A stretch of DNA of 64,000 bases, taken from positions 603,424 through 667,423 of the forward strand of contig NZ_RCOG02000012.1 in NCBI RefSeq assembly GCF_009663685.2, read 5' to 3'. Below the pieces are notes generated by a model, which saw only the letters and a program-made list of their open reading frames with translations, searched no databases and was not told the DNA's origin. The position numbers were made by a program, and so were the translations under genes. This DNA is from Cupriavidus sp. U2. GTDB taxonomy: Bacteria > Pseudomonadota > Gammaproteobacteria > Burkholderiales > Burkholderiaceae. This document shows, in pieces, positions 27,247 to 36,008 of the stretch; position 1 is the first letter of the stretch, and each line of letters opens with the position of its first letter.

Positions 27247-28410
27247 ATGCCAGGGAAACTCTTGCGCACTGCTTTCATCAACGGACGGCCGATGGCACTC
27301 GGCGCCATGGCCGCCTGTGCCGCCCTGACGCTGGCCGCCTGCGGCGGCGGTGACGGCGGCGGTTCGGCAACCGCCGCGGGCAGCAGCAGTGGCAGCGCCG
27401 CTCAATCGGGCGCCGCCACCCAGCCGGCCGCCAGCGGCCAGGCCGCCGCGCCAACCGCCGGCGGCACCGACCGCGCCTGCTACACCGTCAGCGGCGCCGC
27501 ACCGGCTCCGGTGACCGGCTCGGTCGCGCTGCTGCCCGCGCGCGGCACGGGCGTATCCGGCTACAAGGTGCTGGCCGACGCGCGCAGCGCGGGCCTGTGC
27601 TACGCCAACTATCGCCGCGAGCAGGTGGGCCTGGCCCCGCTGACCGCGCGCGACCCGCTCAACACCGTGGCCCAGAACCACACGGCCTACATGCTGGCCA
27701 ACAACACGCTGACGCACGATGAACAATCGGGCAAGACTGGTTACACCGGCGCGGCCCCGAACGATCGCATCCAGGCTGCGTACCCGAGCAACGCCACGGC
27801 CGAAGTGGTGGCCGGCGCCAATCGCTGGACGTCGCAAGCGGGCGCCAGCCTGTCGATGACGCCGAAGGACCAGCTCGTGATCGATCTGGTCGATGCCCCG
27901 TTCCATCGCGCCGCCCTGCTGGGCAGCTACGGATCGGCCGGCAGCGGGTTTGCCGAAAGCGTGGGCGCGGGCAGCAGCGGCGGCACGCAGGCGTACGACT
28001 TCCAGACCATCGACCTGGCCGACCGCAGGCAGGGCGGCGCCGACAACCAGATGGTGGCGTATCCGTACAACGGCCAGGCCGATGTGCCGGTCAGCTGGGT
28101 CAACAACGAGAGCCCGAATCCGGCGCCGGCCTACGCGGGCAAGACCATGGGCTACCCCGTGACGGTGCAGGCGGTGAACACGTCGCTGGCGTTCAACGCC
28201 GACACATTCTCGATCACCGATGCAGCGGGCAACGGCGTGCCGTGCGAGAAGGTGGATGCGCGCACGTCGGGCATGTCCGGCGCGGCGAGCGGCCTGGCGA
28301 TCTGCACGCCGACCGCGCCGCTGGCCGGCAAGACGCGCTACAACGTCACCGTCAGCGGTACGCTGAACGGGCAGGGTGTGAACCTGAACTGGTCGTTCAC
28401 CACGCTGTAA
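27247..28410 (+). CDS. CAP-domain (SCP-like) lipoprotein
   Basis: A 387-residue exported protein. The signal peptide ends in the lipobox TLAACG with the cysteine at about residue 33, followed by a Gly/Ser/Ala-rich linker to about 75. A CAP/SCP domain covers about 110-265: ANYRREQVGLAPLTARDPL, AQNHTAYMLANNTLTHDE and DAPFHRAALL. The C-terminal 120 residues have an Ig-like or lyase-substrate fold with YPYNGQADVPVSWVNNESPNP. Bacterial CAP proteins are surface proteins of mostly unknown function. ATG 27247 is preferred; ATG 27292 would also keep the lipobox. Confidence 0.85.
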   Translation: MPGKLLRTAFINGRPMALGAMAACAALTLAACGGGDGGGSATAAGSSSGSAAQSGAATQPAASGQAAAPTAGGTDRACYTVSGAAPAPVTGSVALLPARGTGVSGYKVLADARSAGLCYANYRREQVGLAPLTARDPLNTVAQNHTAYMLANNTLTHDEQSGKTGYTGAAPNDRIQAAYPSNATAEVVAGANRWTSQAGASLSMTPKDQLVIDLVDAPFHRAALLGSYGSAGSGFAESVGAGSSGGTQAYDFQTIDLADRRQGGADNQMVAYPYNGQADVPVSWVNNESPNPAPAYAGKTMGYPVTVQAVNTSLAFNADTFSITDAAGNGVPCEKVDARTSGMSGAASGLAICTPTAPLAGKTRYNVTVSGTLNGQGVNLNWSFTTL

Positions 28411-28463
28411 TGCCGTGATCCATCGGGCCGGTATCGCGCCCGATGCGCGCCACGGGAAGGAGG

Positions 28464-28490
28464 ACGGGAGGCATCTGCCTCCCGTTTTTC
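28464..28490. terminator. Terminator between the CAP lipoprotein and the anti-sigma gene
   Basis: A perfect 9-bp stem ACGGGAGGC / GCCTCCCGT with a 4-nt loop and a TTTT run on the plus strand. It lies between two convergent genes; the T run favours the plus strand. Confidence 0.88.
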
Positions 28491-28500
28491 GTGTCAGCGC

Positions 28501-29829
28501 CTAGTTGACCCCGGGCGGCTCGGTGCCCTGTTCGATGCGCAGCTGGCCGCGCGCGAGCGCGTCGTCGCGCTGGATGCCGTAAGGCGCAACGGGGCGCGCA
28601 TCGGCGGGCATGGCCGCCCATAGCCGGGCCACCCAGTCGCGCACGGCCGCATTGTCGGGCTCGGCGCTCCAGACATGCAGCCCCTTGCCGGGGCGCCACT
28701 GCATGGCGACCGAAGCGGGATCGTCCTCCAGCGTGACGGTGGCCGATTTCCGCGCTTCCGGCACAGCCGCCTGCCCCGTGGCCTTTGAAGCGGCCGGCGA
28801 TTCAGCCGGCGCCGGGGCAGGCGCCGCCATGTACGCCGACTGCGGCACGCGCCGCGCGCGCGCTTCGGCGCCCACGCCTGGTGCAGGTGCTGGTGCTGGT
28901 GCCGCGTCGGTCGGGGCCTGCGCCGATGCCATGGGCGGGGGCGCGGCCAGGATAGCCGGCGCGGCAGGGGCAGCGGGTGCGGCAGGCGTGGATTCCGCAG
29001 TCGCCGCGGCCGGTGCGGTCGAAGGTGCGTGCGCCTTGCGGGCCGTGAGCGATGGCGTGGTCGGCCGATGCACGGGCGCCGCCTGGGGTGCCGCGCGCTC
29101 CGGGGCGGCAGCCGACGTCTGCACGTCCTGCGCATCCTCTGCGGCCGGGGCCGCCATTGCCGGCGCGGCGCCCGACGCCGGTGCGGACGCCAGCCCCGGC
29201 TCGTCTCGCGTTGCAGGCCCTGCGTCGTCGGCGATGACAACATTCGACGAGAGCGAGGCCGTCATCGGCGTGCCGTCATCAAGCTGGCTCAGCACGATCC
29301 GGGTGGCCAGGCCCGCGACGGCAAACGCAGTGGCTGCGACGCCCAGCGAACGCCACCAGCGCGACACGGCCGTGGCGCGCCGGGCAGGGGGCGGTGCGAC
29401 GGCTGCCGTGGAAGCCGCGCCGTCACGGTGCTGCGCGGCCTGCGTCCGCAACCATGCCTCGGTCGGCGCGCTGACCGGCGCACCCAGTACGTCGTCGGCG
29501 GGCTTGCCCCGCAACACCTGATCGAACACGACATCGCGGCGCGCGGCCTGCGCGGCCTGCAATCGCGCGGCCTCGCGCAGCACGCTGTCGGACAGCGTGG
29601 GTGGTGCGCCAAAAGTGGGCGGTGGCGCCGATGTCCGCACCGCATCGCGTTCGGCCTCGGCCGCCATGCGCGCCTGCACCGCGCGCGCGGCGGTGGCCAC
29701 GGCGCTGGCCAGGCTTGCGGGCGCTTCAAAGCGCGGCACGTCGCGCAACAGCGCGGACAGCCGGTCTTCACCGGCGATAAAGCGTTCAGCGGCGTCGTGG
29801 CCGGGATTGCCGGATTGCCGGGTCGTCAT
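28501..29829 (-). CDS. Putative membrane anti-sigma factor with long Ala/Pro-rich periplasmic region
   Basis: A 442-residue protein whose ATG overlaps the stop of the ECF sigma gene by 4 bp. Residues 1-170 are cytoplasmic and helical (AERFIAGEDRLSALLRDVPRF at the start, seen in part). A single membrane helix lies at about 183-205 (SLGVAATAFAVAGLATRIVL). The next 150 residues are a low-complexity Ala/Pro segment (TPAAPAAPAAPAILAAPPPM). The last 70 form a folded tail with VAMQWRPGKGLHVWSAEPD. No zinc-binding anti-sigma motif is seen, so the anti-sigma role rests on coupling and topology. Confidence 0.7.
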   Translation of the reverse strand: MTTRQSGNPGHDAAERFIAGEDRLSALLRDVPRFEAPASLASAVATAARAVQARMAAEAERDAVRTSAPPPTFGAPPTLSDSVLREAARLQAAQAARRDVVFDQVLRGKPADDVLGAPVSAPTEAWLRTQAAQHRDGAASTAAVAPPPARRATAVSRWWRSLGVAATAFAVAGLATRIVLSQLDDGTPMTASLSSNVVIADDAGPATRDEPGLASAPASGAAPAMAAPAAEDAQDVQTSAAAPERAAPQAAPVHRPTTPSLTARKAHAPSTAPAAATAESTPAAPAAPAAPAILAAPPPMASAQAPTDAAPAPAPAPGVGAEARARRVPQSAYMAAPAPAPAESPAASKATGQAAVPEARKSATVTLEDDPASVAMQWRPGKGLHVWSAEPDNAAVRDWVARLWAAMPADARPVAPYGIQRDDALARGQLRIEQGTEPPGVN

Positions 29830-30431
29830 GGCCGGGGCTCCCCGGGCACCATGCCGCCATCGGCCAGCACCGTGCGCAGCCGGGCGAATGCATAGCGCAG
29901 CCGGCTCTTCACCGTCTCGAATTTCTCGCCCAGCATCGCGGCGATTTCCTCGACGCTCATCTCGCTGAAGAAGCGCAGCACCACCACCTCGCGCTGTGCC
30001 ACGGGCAACTGCAGCAGCGCCTGGCGCACACCGGCCAGATGCTCGCGCCATTGTGCCTCCGTCTCGGGTGTCAGGTCGTCCACCGGCATGGCCGGTTCGT
30101 GTTCGTCGATCGATTCGCGCAACCGGGCATGCGCGCTGCGCACCTGATCCAGCCAGGCATTGCGTGCGATCTGGAACAGGAAAGTGCGGAACGCGGCGGT
30201 GGGCGTGTAGTCGCCGCAGCGGGTCATCAGCTGGATCCACGTCTTTTGCGCGATATCCTCGGCCTCGCCCGTGTCGCCCCGGCACAGCCAGGCGACGTAG
30301 TTGAAAAGGCCGCCATTGTGGCGGCGGAACAGTTCGCCGATCGGGGCCTCGATGACGCCGCCGGCCACCAGCAGCATCAGGTCGGCGTCGGGCAGCGCAG
30401 CGATGTCGGGGGCGGGGCTGGCAGGCGTCAT
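29826..30431 (-). CDS. ECF-family RNA polymerase sigma factor
   Basis: A 201-residue sigma factor with region 2 at about 30-100 (FRRHNGGLFNYVAWLCRGD, AEDIAQKTWIQLMTR, FLFQIARNAWLDQVR) and region 4 at about 140-190 (LLQLPVAQREVVVLRFFSEM, then EIAAMLGEKFETVKSRLRYAF). A 40-residue acidic linker joins them. Its stop overlaps the start of the downstream membrane protein, a typical sigma/anti-sigma pair. The signal it answers to is not visible from the sequence. Confidence 0.93.
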   Translation of the reverse strand: MTPASPAPDIAALPDADLMLLVAGGVIEAPIGELFRRHNGGLFNYVAWLCRGDTGEAEDIAQKTWIQLMTRCGDYTPTAAFRTFLFQIARNAWLDQVRSAHARLRESIDEHEPAMPVDDLTPETEAQWREHLAGVRQALLQLPVAQREVVVLRFFSEMSVEEIAAMLGEKFETVKSRLRYAFARLRTVLADGGMVPGEPRP

Positions 30432-30688
30432 GGCAACGAGTATAGATTGCCGCTTGGCGCGCGGCGGCTGTCATGGAACGAAGCAGGCGGGAGGATGGGG
30501 TTGAAGGGGGGTGAGTTAAATGGACAAAATATGGTGCCGCGCTGGCCATGCCGTGCCGCCGGGGCGGCTGGCGTCGGCCGCATAGGAAAAATCGCCCCGT
30601 AACGCAAGGCTGGCTTTCAGACGATTCGCACATCCGTCCGCCTTTTTCGCCGCTACAATCGCCGGAGATTTCCACCAGGAGACACGGC

Positions 30689-32602
30689 ATGACTGAAGCA
30701 GTGGCACCCCGTTCCGCGGACCCGACCGCGCATCATTCCGATTCACTGCGCTGGCGTGGCGCGCTGGCCGTGGCGCTGACCGCGCTGCTGGCGGCCTGCG
30801 GTACGCCGGACAAGGGCGCCGGCGCACCCGCCGCCTCGGCCACGCCGGCGTCTGCGCCCCCCGCGCAGGCGGCGATGCCGCCGGCGCCAGAAGTGTCGTC
30901 GGGCTATCGCCCGGACATGACCACCACCTACGCGCAGAAGCACATGGCGGCGGCCGCGAATCCGCTGGCCACCGAGGCGGGCCGCGAAATCCTGCGGGCC
31001 GGTGGTTCGGCCATCGACGCCGCCGTGGCAATGCAGGCCGTCCTGACGCTGGTGGAGCCGCAAGCCACCGGCATCGGCGGCGGCGCGTTCATCATGTACT
31101 GGGACGGCAAGCGCGTGCAGGCCTACGACGGCCGCGAAACGGCGCCGGCCGGTGCCACCGAGAACCTGTTCATGCGCGCCGACGGCAAGCCGATGGAATT
31201 CTCTGAAGGCCAGATCGGCGGTCGGTCGGTGGGTGTGCCCGGCGTGCTGCGCGCGTTGGAGATGGCCCATCGCGAGCACGGGCGCCTGCCCTGGGCGCGC
31301 CTGTTCCAGCCGGCCATCCGCCTGGCGGACAAGGGCTTCCCGATGTCGCAGCGGCTCTACACGCAGGTGGCGGCCGACAAGTTCATGGGCGGGTCGCCCG
31401 AGATGACGGCCTACTTCCTGGACGCGCAGGGCAAGGCCAAGCCGGTGGGCACGATGATCAGGAATCCGCAACTGGCGCAGACGCTGCGCGAGATTGCGAA
31501 GAGCGGTCCGAACGTGTTCTACAACGGGCCGATCGCGCGCGATATCGCGGCCAAGGTCAACGGCCATCAGAACGCCGGCAGCCTGTCCGAGGCGGACCTG
31601 AAGGGCTACAAGGCCAAGGTGCGCGTGCCGGTGTGTACCGACTACCGGCAGTACAAGGTCTGCGGCATGCCGCCGCCGTCATCGGGCGGCATTGCCATCG
31701 CGCAGATCCTGGGCACGCTGGAGGCGCTGGAAAAGCGTGACCCGCGCTACGCGCTGGCCAGCCTGAAGCCGACCAGGGTGGACCTGCCGTCGCTGATGGA
31801 GCCGAATCCGCTGGCCGTCCACGCCATCGCCGAAGCCGACCGGCTGGCCTATGCGGACCGCGGCCTCTATGTGGCCGATGCCGATTTCGTGCCCGTGGAC
31901 GTGGCCGCGATGGTCAACCCCGACTATCTGGCCGAGCGCGCGGCGCTGATCGGTGACCAGAGCATGGGCAAGGCGCAGCCGGGCACGCCGCCGGGCGTGA
32001 AGGTGTCGTTCGCGCCCGATCGGTCGCCGCCGCGCATTTCCACGTCGCAGATCGTGGCCGTGGACAATCGTGGCGGTGCGCTGTCGATGACGACCACTAT
32101 CGAGTCGTATTTCGGCTCGCACATCATGGTGCGCGGCTTCATGCTCAACAACCAGTTGACCGACTTCTCGTTCACACCGACCGAAAATGGCAAGCCGGTG
32201 GCCAATCGCGTGCAGCCGGGCAAGCGTCCGCGTTCGTCGATGGCGCCGACGCTGGTGTTCGACCGCCAGAGTGGCAAGCTGGTGGCCGCGCTGGGTTCGC
32301 CGGGCGGCTCGCAGATCATCGAGTATGTGTCGAAGACGCTGGTGGGCCTGCTCGATTGGGATATGGATGTGCAACAGGCCGTGGGCATGGCCAACTTCGG
32401 CAGCCGCAACGGCCCCACCGAGGTGGAGCGTGGCCTGGTCACGCCGCAGCTGGTGCAGGCGCTGAAGCAGCAGGGCCATCAGGTGGCCGAGATCGAGATG
32501 ACCAGCGGCACGCAGGCCATCATGCGCAAGACGGTCAACGGCAAGGCAGTCTGGGCCGGTGGCGCGGACCCGCGCCGCGAGGGCGTGGCGCTGGGCGACT
32601 GA
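30689..32602 (+). CDS. ggt: Gamma-glutamyltransferase, periplasmic lipoprotein
   Basis: A 637-residue enzyme that cleaves the gamma-glutamyl bond of glutathione and related peptides. An N-terminal signal ends in LTALLAACG, predicting a lipid anchor. The self-processing site is ISTSQIVAVD with Thr452 as the expected nucleophile of the small subunit. GPNVFYNGPIARDIA, ETAPAGATENLF, MPPPSSGGIAIAQ and LGSPGGSQIIEYV are family motifs. The ATG has CAGGAGA in front. It is divergent from the ECF sigma gene with 257 bp between. Confidence 0.94.
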   Translation: MTEAVAPRSADPTAHHSDSLRWRGALAVALTALLAACGTPDKGAGAPAASATPASAPPAQAAMPPAPEVSSGYRPDMTTTYAQKHMAAAANPLATEAGREILRAGGSAIDAAVAMQAVLTLVEPQATGIGGGAFIMYWDGKRVQAYDGRETAPAGATENLFMRADGKPMEFSEGQIGGRSVGVPGVLRALEMAHREHGRLPWARLFQPAIRLADKGFPMSQRLYTQVAADKFMGGSPEMTAYFLDAQGKAKPVGTMIRNPQLAQTLREIAKSGPNVFYNGPIARDIAAKVNGHQNAGSLSEADLKGYKAKVRVPVCTDYRQYKVCGMPPPSSGGIAIAQILGTLEALEKRDPRYALASLKPTRVDLPSLMEPNPLAVHAIAEADRLAYADRGLYVADADFVPVDVAAMVNPDYLAERAALIGDQSMGKAQPGTPPGVKVSFAPDRSPPRISTSQIVAVDNRGGALSMTTTIESYFGSHIMVRGFMLNNQLTDFSFTPTENGKPVANRVQPGKRPRSSMAPTLVFDRQSGKLVAALGSPGGSQIIEYVSKTLVGLLDWDMDVQQAVGMANFGSRNGPTEVERGLVTPQLVQALKQQGHQVAEIEMTSGTQAIMRKTVNGKAVWAGGADPRREGVALGD

Positions 32603-32662
32603 GTCGCTTGGCGAGCCGATGGGCTGCCGCTGTCGCGGCAGCCCCGGGCGGCCGGCAATAGA

Positions 32663-32689
32663 AAACGGGCGCGACATTCGCGCCCGTTT
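32663..32689. terminator. Bidirectional terminator between ggt and the Bug gene
   Basis: A perfect 12-bp stem AAACGGGCGCGA / TCGCGCCCGTTT with a 3-nt loop. A-rich and T-rich flanks allow it to work on both strands between these convergent genes. Confidence 0.87.
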
Positions 32690-32716
32690 CGGTTCTACGT
32701 CTTGTGACTGCCGGAT

Positions 32717-33721
32717 TTATGCGTCCAGCTTGACCCCCGCCGCCTTCACCACTTGTGCCCAGCGTTTTTCCTCGGCCTGGAACCACTTGGTGGTGTCGGC
32801 CGGGGACATCGTGACGACCTCGGCGCCCTGGCCGGCCAGGTTGGCGCGGATCTCCGGCGTGCGGATGATCTTCACCAGCTCGGTGTTGATGCGCTGGACC
32901 AGCGCATCGGGCATGCCGGCCGGCGCCATCACGCCTTGCCAGGTACCCGATTCGAAATTCGGCACGCCGCTTTCGGCAATCGTCGGCGTCTGGCCGACCA
33001 GCGCCATGCGGGTGCGCTTGGACACGGCCAGCAGCTTGAGCTTGCCCGATTGCACGTGCGGATAGGTAGCCAGCATGCCGTTCATCAGCACCTGGGCGGT
33101 ACCGCCAACCGTATCGGCAATCGCCTGCGCGCCGCCCTTGTAGGGCACGTACTGCCAGCCGGCCTTGGTGGCCTGCTGCACGGCCACGCCGGCCAGATGC
33201 GGTGCGCTGCCGATGGCGGTGACCGCAAAGTTCAGCGACTGCTTGTGCGACAGTTCGACCAGTTCCTTGAGGTTGTTGGCCGGCACCGACGGATGCACGA
33301 CCAGCAGGTGCGGCGAATAGGCCAGCATGGCCACGCCCTTGAGGTCCTTATCAGGGTTGAAAGTGAGCTTGGTATAGACCGACGGGGTGATCGCCAGCGC
33401 GCCAACGTCGCACAGCAGCAGCGTGTGGTTTTCGGTGCCGGCCTGCGCCACCATGGCGGCGCCGATGTTGCCGTTGGCCCCCGGGCGGTTGTCTACCACG
33501 ATCGGCTGGCCCAGTGCTTCGCCCAGTTGCTTGCTGATCAGGCGCGCGATGATGTCCGACGAACCGCCGGCAGGATAGGGCACCACCAGGCGGATCGGCC
33601 GGGTTGGCCATTTGTCCTGCGCCCAGGCCGAAGCGGGTGCCAGGATGCCGGACGTGCCCACGGCACCAAGAGCCGCAAGGCCCGGAAGCTGGCCAAGGAA
33701 TTGGCGGCGAGAAGAGGTCAT
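32717..33721 (-). CDS. Bug-family tricarboxylate-type substrate-binding protein
   Basis: A 334-residue periplasmic protein. MTSSRRQFLGQLPGLAALGA is a Tat-type signal with the paired arginine. The mature protein begins with KWPTRPIRLVVPYPAGGSSD, the Bug hallmark, then IVVDNRPGANGNIGAAMVAQ. Bug proteins bind carboxylates such as citramalate, aspartate or nicotinate; the ligand is unknown here. No membrane subunits are adjacent, which is usual for the very numerous Bug genes of this lineage. ATG 33721 follows GGAGA. Confidence 0.92.
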   Translation of the reverse strand: MTSSRRQFLGQLPGLAALGAVGTSGILAPASAWAQDKWPTRPIRLVVPYPAGGSSDIIARLISKQLGEALGQPIVVDNRPGANGNIGAAMVAQAGTENHTLLLCDVGALAITPSVYTKLTFNPDKDLKGVAMLAYSPHLLVVHPSVPANNLKELVELSHKQSLNFAVTAIGSAPHLAGVAVQQATKAGWQYVPYKGGAQAIADTVGGTAQVLMNGMLATYPHVQSGKLKLLAVSKRTRMALVGQTPTIAESGVPNFESGTWQGVMAPAGMPDALVQRINTELVKIIRTPEIRANLAGQGAEVVTMSPADTTKWFQAEEKRWAQVVKAAGVKLDA

Positions 33722-33948
33722 GCTGTGTCTCCAGTCAACACTTATCATCAGTCGTCGTACAACAATGGACGGAGTGTAGGCCCGCTTTTCGATCGGGTCT
33801 ATCGGGAAAACACGTAGGCGGAGGCCGCCAGATATCACAACAATGCGGTCGGCGGGAAGCTGGGGCAGGTCGGGGGCACACTGCGACAAAGCGTGATGCT
33901 GCGGGTTTGTGCTCAGTTGTCCGATGACATGGGGCAGGGGTGACGCTT

Positions 33949-33979
33949 GCTACCCTCCCCAGCGTGCGGGAAGGGTAGC
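33949..33979. repeat. Imperfect inverted repeat behind the phosphotransferase
   Basis: GCTACCCTCCCC / GGGAAGGGTAGC with one mismatch and a 7-nt loop, 26 bp beyond the minus-strand phosphotransferase stop. There is no T run. It may be a processed-end hairpin or a remote relative of the dispersed palindromes. The rest of the 283-bp gap (33722-34004) shows nothing else. Confidence 0.5.
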
Positions 33980-34004
33980 AACGACTGGCAGCAGAAGAGC
34001 CCGC

Positions 34005-35081
34005 TCAGGCCCCCGACTTCTTCGCGTACTCCCAGCCCATCTCGGCCATGGGCCGGGCGCGCTTGCCGGCGTCAAGGGCCTGCGCGGACGATGCCGTGCC
34101 GTCCACCACGCGCTTCATGATGCCCTGCAGGATGCCGGCGATCCGGAACATGCTGAAAGCGAGGTAGAAATTCCAGTCGCCGGTGATCTGGCGGCCGGTG
34201 CGCTGCTCGTACATGCGGCGATAGCTGGCCTCGTCGGGAATGCCCAGGCCCTTGTGGTCCAGCCCGGCGATGCCGCGGAACTGGCCCGGCGCGATATGCC
34301 AGCTCATGCAGTGGTAGCCGAAGTCGGCCATTGGGTGGCCCAGCGTGGACAGTTCCCAGTCCAGCACGGCCAGCACGCGCGGCTCCGTCGGATGGAACAT
34401 CAGGTTGTCGAGCCGGTAGTCGCCGTGGACGATGCTGGTCAGGTCCAGGTCTTCCTGCGGGATATGTTCGGGCAGCCAGGCAATCAGTTGGTCCATGGCC
34501 GGGATCGATTCGGTCTCCGACAGCTTGTACTGCTTGCTCCAGCGTTCGATCTGGCGCTGGAAGTAGTTGCCGGGCTTGCCGTAGTCGGCCAGGCCGATGG
34601 CCTTGTAGTCGACCGAGTGCAGCGCGGCGATGACGCGGTTCATCTCGTCATAGATCGCACCGCGTTCGGCCGTGGTCATGTCGGGCAGCGACTGGTCCCA
34701 CAGCACGCGGCCGCTGACGAACTCCATGATGTAGAACGCGCGGCCGATCACGTCTTCGTCCTCGCACAGCGCGTACATGTGGGCCACGGGTACGTCTGTG
34801 CCGGCCAGCGCCTTCATCACGCGGTATTCGCGTTCGATGGCGTGGGCGGACGGCAGCAGCTTCGACTTCGGGCCCGGCTTGGCGCGCATCACATAGGTCT
34901 GGCCCGGCGTGATCAGCTTGAACGTGGGATTGGACTGGCCGCCCTTGAACTGCTCGACGGTCAACGGGCCGGCAAAGCCCTCGACATGCCCGCGCATCCA
35001 GGCTTCCAGCGCGCCCACATCGAAACGCTGCTGGTCTGCCACGGGGCGCGTACCTTCAAAGTGCGATACGTTGCTGCTCAT
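34005..35081 (-). CDS. Phosphotransferase of the LvaA/ACAD11 kinase type
   Basis: A 358-residue kinase of the aminoglycoside phosphotransferase superfamily. It has FKGGQSNPTFKLITP near residue 45 (nucleotide loop), VMRAKPGPK with the ATP-binding lysine, catalytic loop SIVHGDYRLDNLMF near 220 and magnesium-binding LDWELSTLGHP near 242. This set matches the kinase domain fused to ACAD10/11 dehydrogenases and bacterial LvaA, which phosphorylate 4-hydroxyacyl-CoA. Antibiotic resistance is unlikely. It lies 66 bp behind an enoyl-CoA hydratase gene. ATG 35081 follows GGAGAGAG. Confidence 0.87.
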   Translation of the reverse strand: MSSNVSHFEGTRPVADQQRFDVGALEAWMRGHVEGFAGPLTVEQFKGGQSNPTFKLITPGQTYVMRAKPGPKSKLLPSAHAIEREYRVMKALAGTDVPVAHMYALCEDEDVIGRAFYIMEFVSGRVLWDQSLPDMTTAERGAIYDEMNRVIAALHSVDYKAIGLADYGKPGNYFQRQIERWSKQYKLSETESIPAMDQLIAWLPEHIPQEDLDLTSIVHGDYRLDNLMFHPTEPRVLAVLDWELSTLGHPMADFGYHCMSWHIAPGQFRGIAGLDHKGLGIPDEASYRRMYEQRTGRQITGDWNFYLAFSMFRIAGILQGIMKRVVDGTASSAQALDAGKRARPMAEMGWEYAKKSGA

Positions 35082-35147
35082 CTTTGTCTCTCTCCGCAGT
35101 GTCTTTATTTTGTGATCATTGTCGAAGGCGCGTTACAGGTGTGGGGA

Positions 35148-35927
35148 TTACCTGTAATTCGGCTTGCGTTTCTCAAGGAACGCCGTAATGCCTTCGCCGC
35201 CGTCCTTGTGATGGAGCGCGGCCACGAAGCTGTCGCGCTCTGCGGCCAGATGTTCGGTCAGCGTGGCGCTGCCGGCATGGTTGATCAGCGATTTCATGCC
35301 GCGCACGGCGTTGGGCGATTCCTTGGCCAGGTTTTCGGCGATGCGCAATGCCTCGGTCAGGGCATGGCCCGGCGGCACCACGCGGTTGACGATGCCGAAG
35401 TGTGCCAGCCGGGCCGGGTCCACCGGCTTGCCTTCCATCAGGATTTCGCTGGCCAGCTGGCGCGGCAGCATCCGCGCGATTTCATACGAGCCACCGCCGT
35501 CGGGGGTCAGGCCGACCTTGACGTAGGCCATCACGAACTTGGCGTCGCTGGCGGCCACCACGTAGTCGCAGGCCAGCACCAGCGAGAACCCGGCGCCGGC
35601 GGCGGGGCCTTCCACGGCAGCGATGATCGGCTTGGGAAAGGCGTGGAACGATTCGATCCACTGATGCAGCGTCTCGATGCTCTCGGCCTGCACCGACGGC
35701 GGTTGCGATCGGTTGCCCAGCAGGCGGTTCAGGTTGCCGCCGGCGCAGAACACACCGTTGGCCCCGGTCAGCACCACGGCGCGGATCGAGTCGTCGCGGG
35801 TGGCCACGTCGAGGGCTTCCTGCGATGCGGCGTAGATGTCTGGGTGCAGCGCGTTGCGCGCCTCCGGGTTGGAGATGGTCAGCACGAGCGTCGCGTCGAC
35901 GCGTTCGGACAGCAACTGGGCAGTCAT
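35148..35927 (-). CDS. Enoyl-CoA hydratase/isomerase family protein
   Basis: A 259-residue crotonase-fold enzyme. The oxyanion-hole segments are GANGVFCAGGNLNRLL near 55-70 and EGPAAGAGFSLVLACDYVVA near 105-125, and a Pro-Asp-Gly-Gly segment follows (KVGLTPDGGGSYEIARM). The usual second catalytic Glu is replaced by Asp-Gly here, so the precise reaction (hydration or isomerisation) is uncertain. It precedes the phosphotransferase gene and probably shares a transcript with it. Confidence 0.88.
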   Translation of the reverse strand: MTAQLLSERVDATLVLTISNPEARNALHPDIYAASQEALDVATRDDSIRAVVLTGANGVFCAGGNLNRLLGNRSQPPSVQAESIETLHQWIESFHAFPKPIIAAVEGPAAGAGFSLVLACDYVVAASDAKFVMAYVKVGLTPDGGGSYEIARMLPRQLASEILMEGKPVDPARLAHFGIVNRVVPPGHALTEALRIAENLAKESPNAVRGMKSLINHAGSATLTEHLAAERDSFVAALHHKDGGEGITAFLEKRKPNYR

Positions 35928-35973
35928 GGCAGCCTCGTTATCTTGGTACGAATTCTTGATGCAAATGCACAAA

Positions 35974-36002
35974 GGGCGCCCCGTGTCTCTCGCGAGGCGC
36001 CC
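35974..36002 (-). terminator. Hairpin behind the 3-hydroxyacyl-CoA dehydrogenase
   Basis: GGGCGCC / GGCGCCC with a 15-nt loop holding a smaller dyad, followed on the minus strand by TTTG. It lies between the dehydrogenase stop and the hydratase start, so the two genes may be transcribed separately. Confidence 0.55.
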
Positions 36003-36008
36003 ACTCGA

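Noticed and set aside
34005..35081. Aminoglycoside resistance gene
   Set aside because: The superfamily is shared, but the sequence fits the acyl-CoA-linked LvaA/ACAD11 kinases, and the neighbours are acyl-CoA enzymes.
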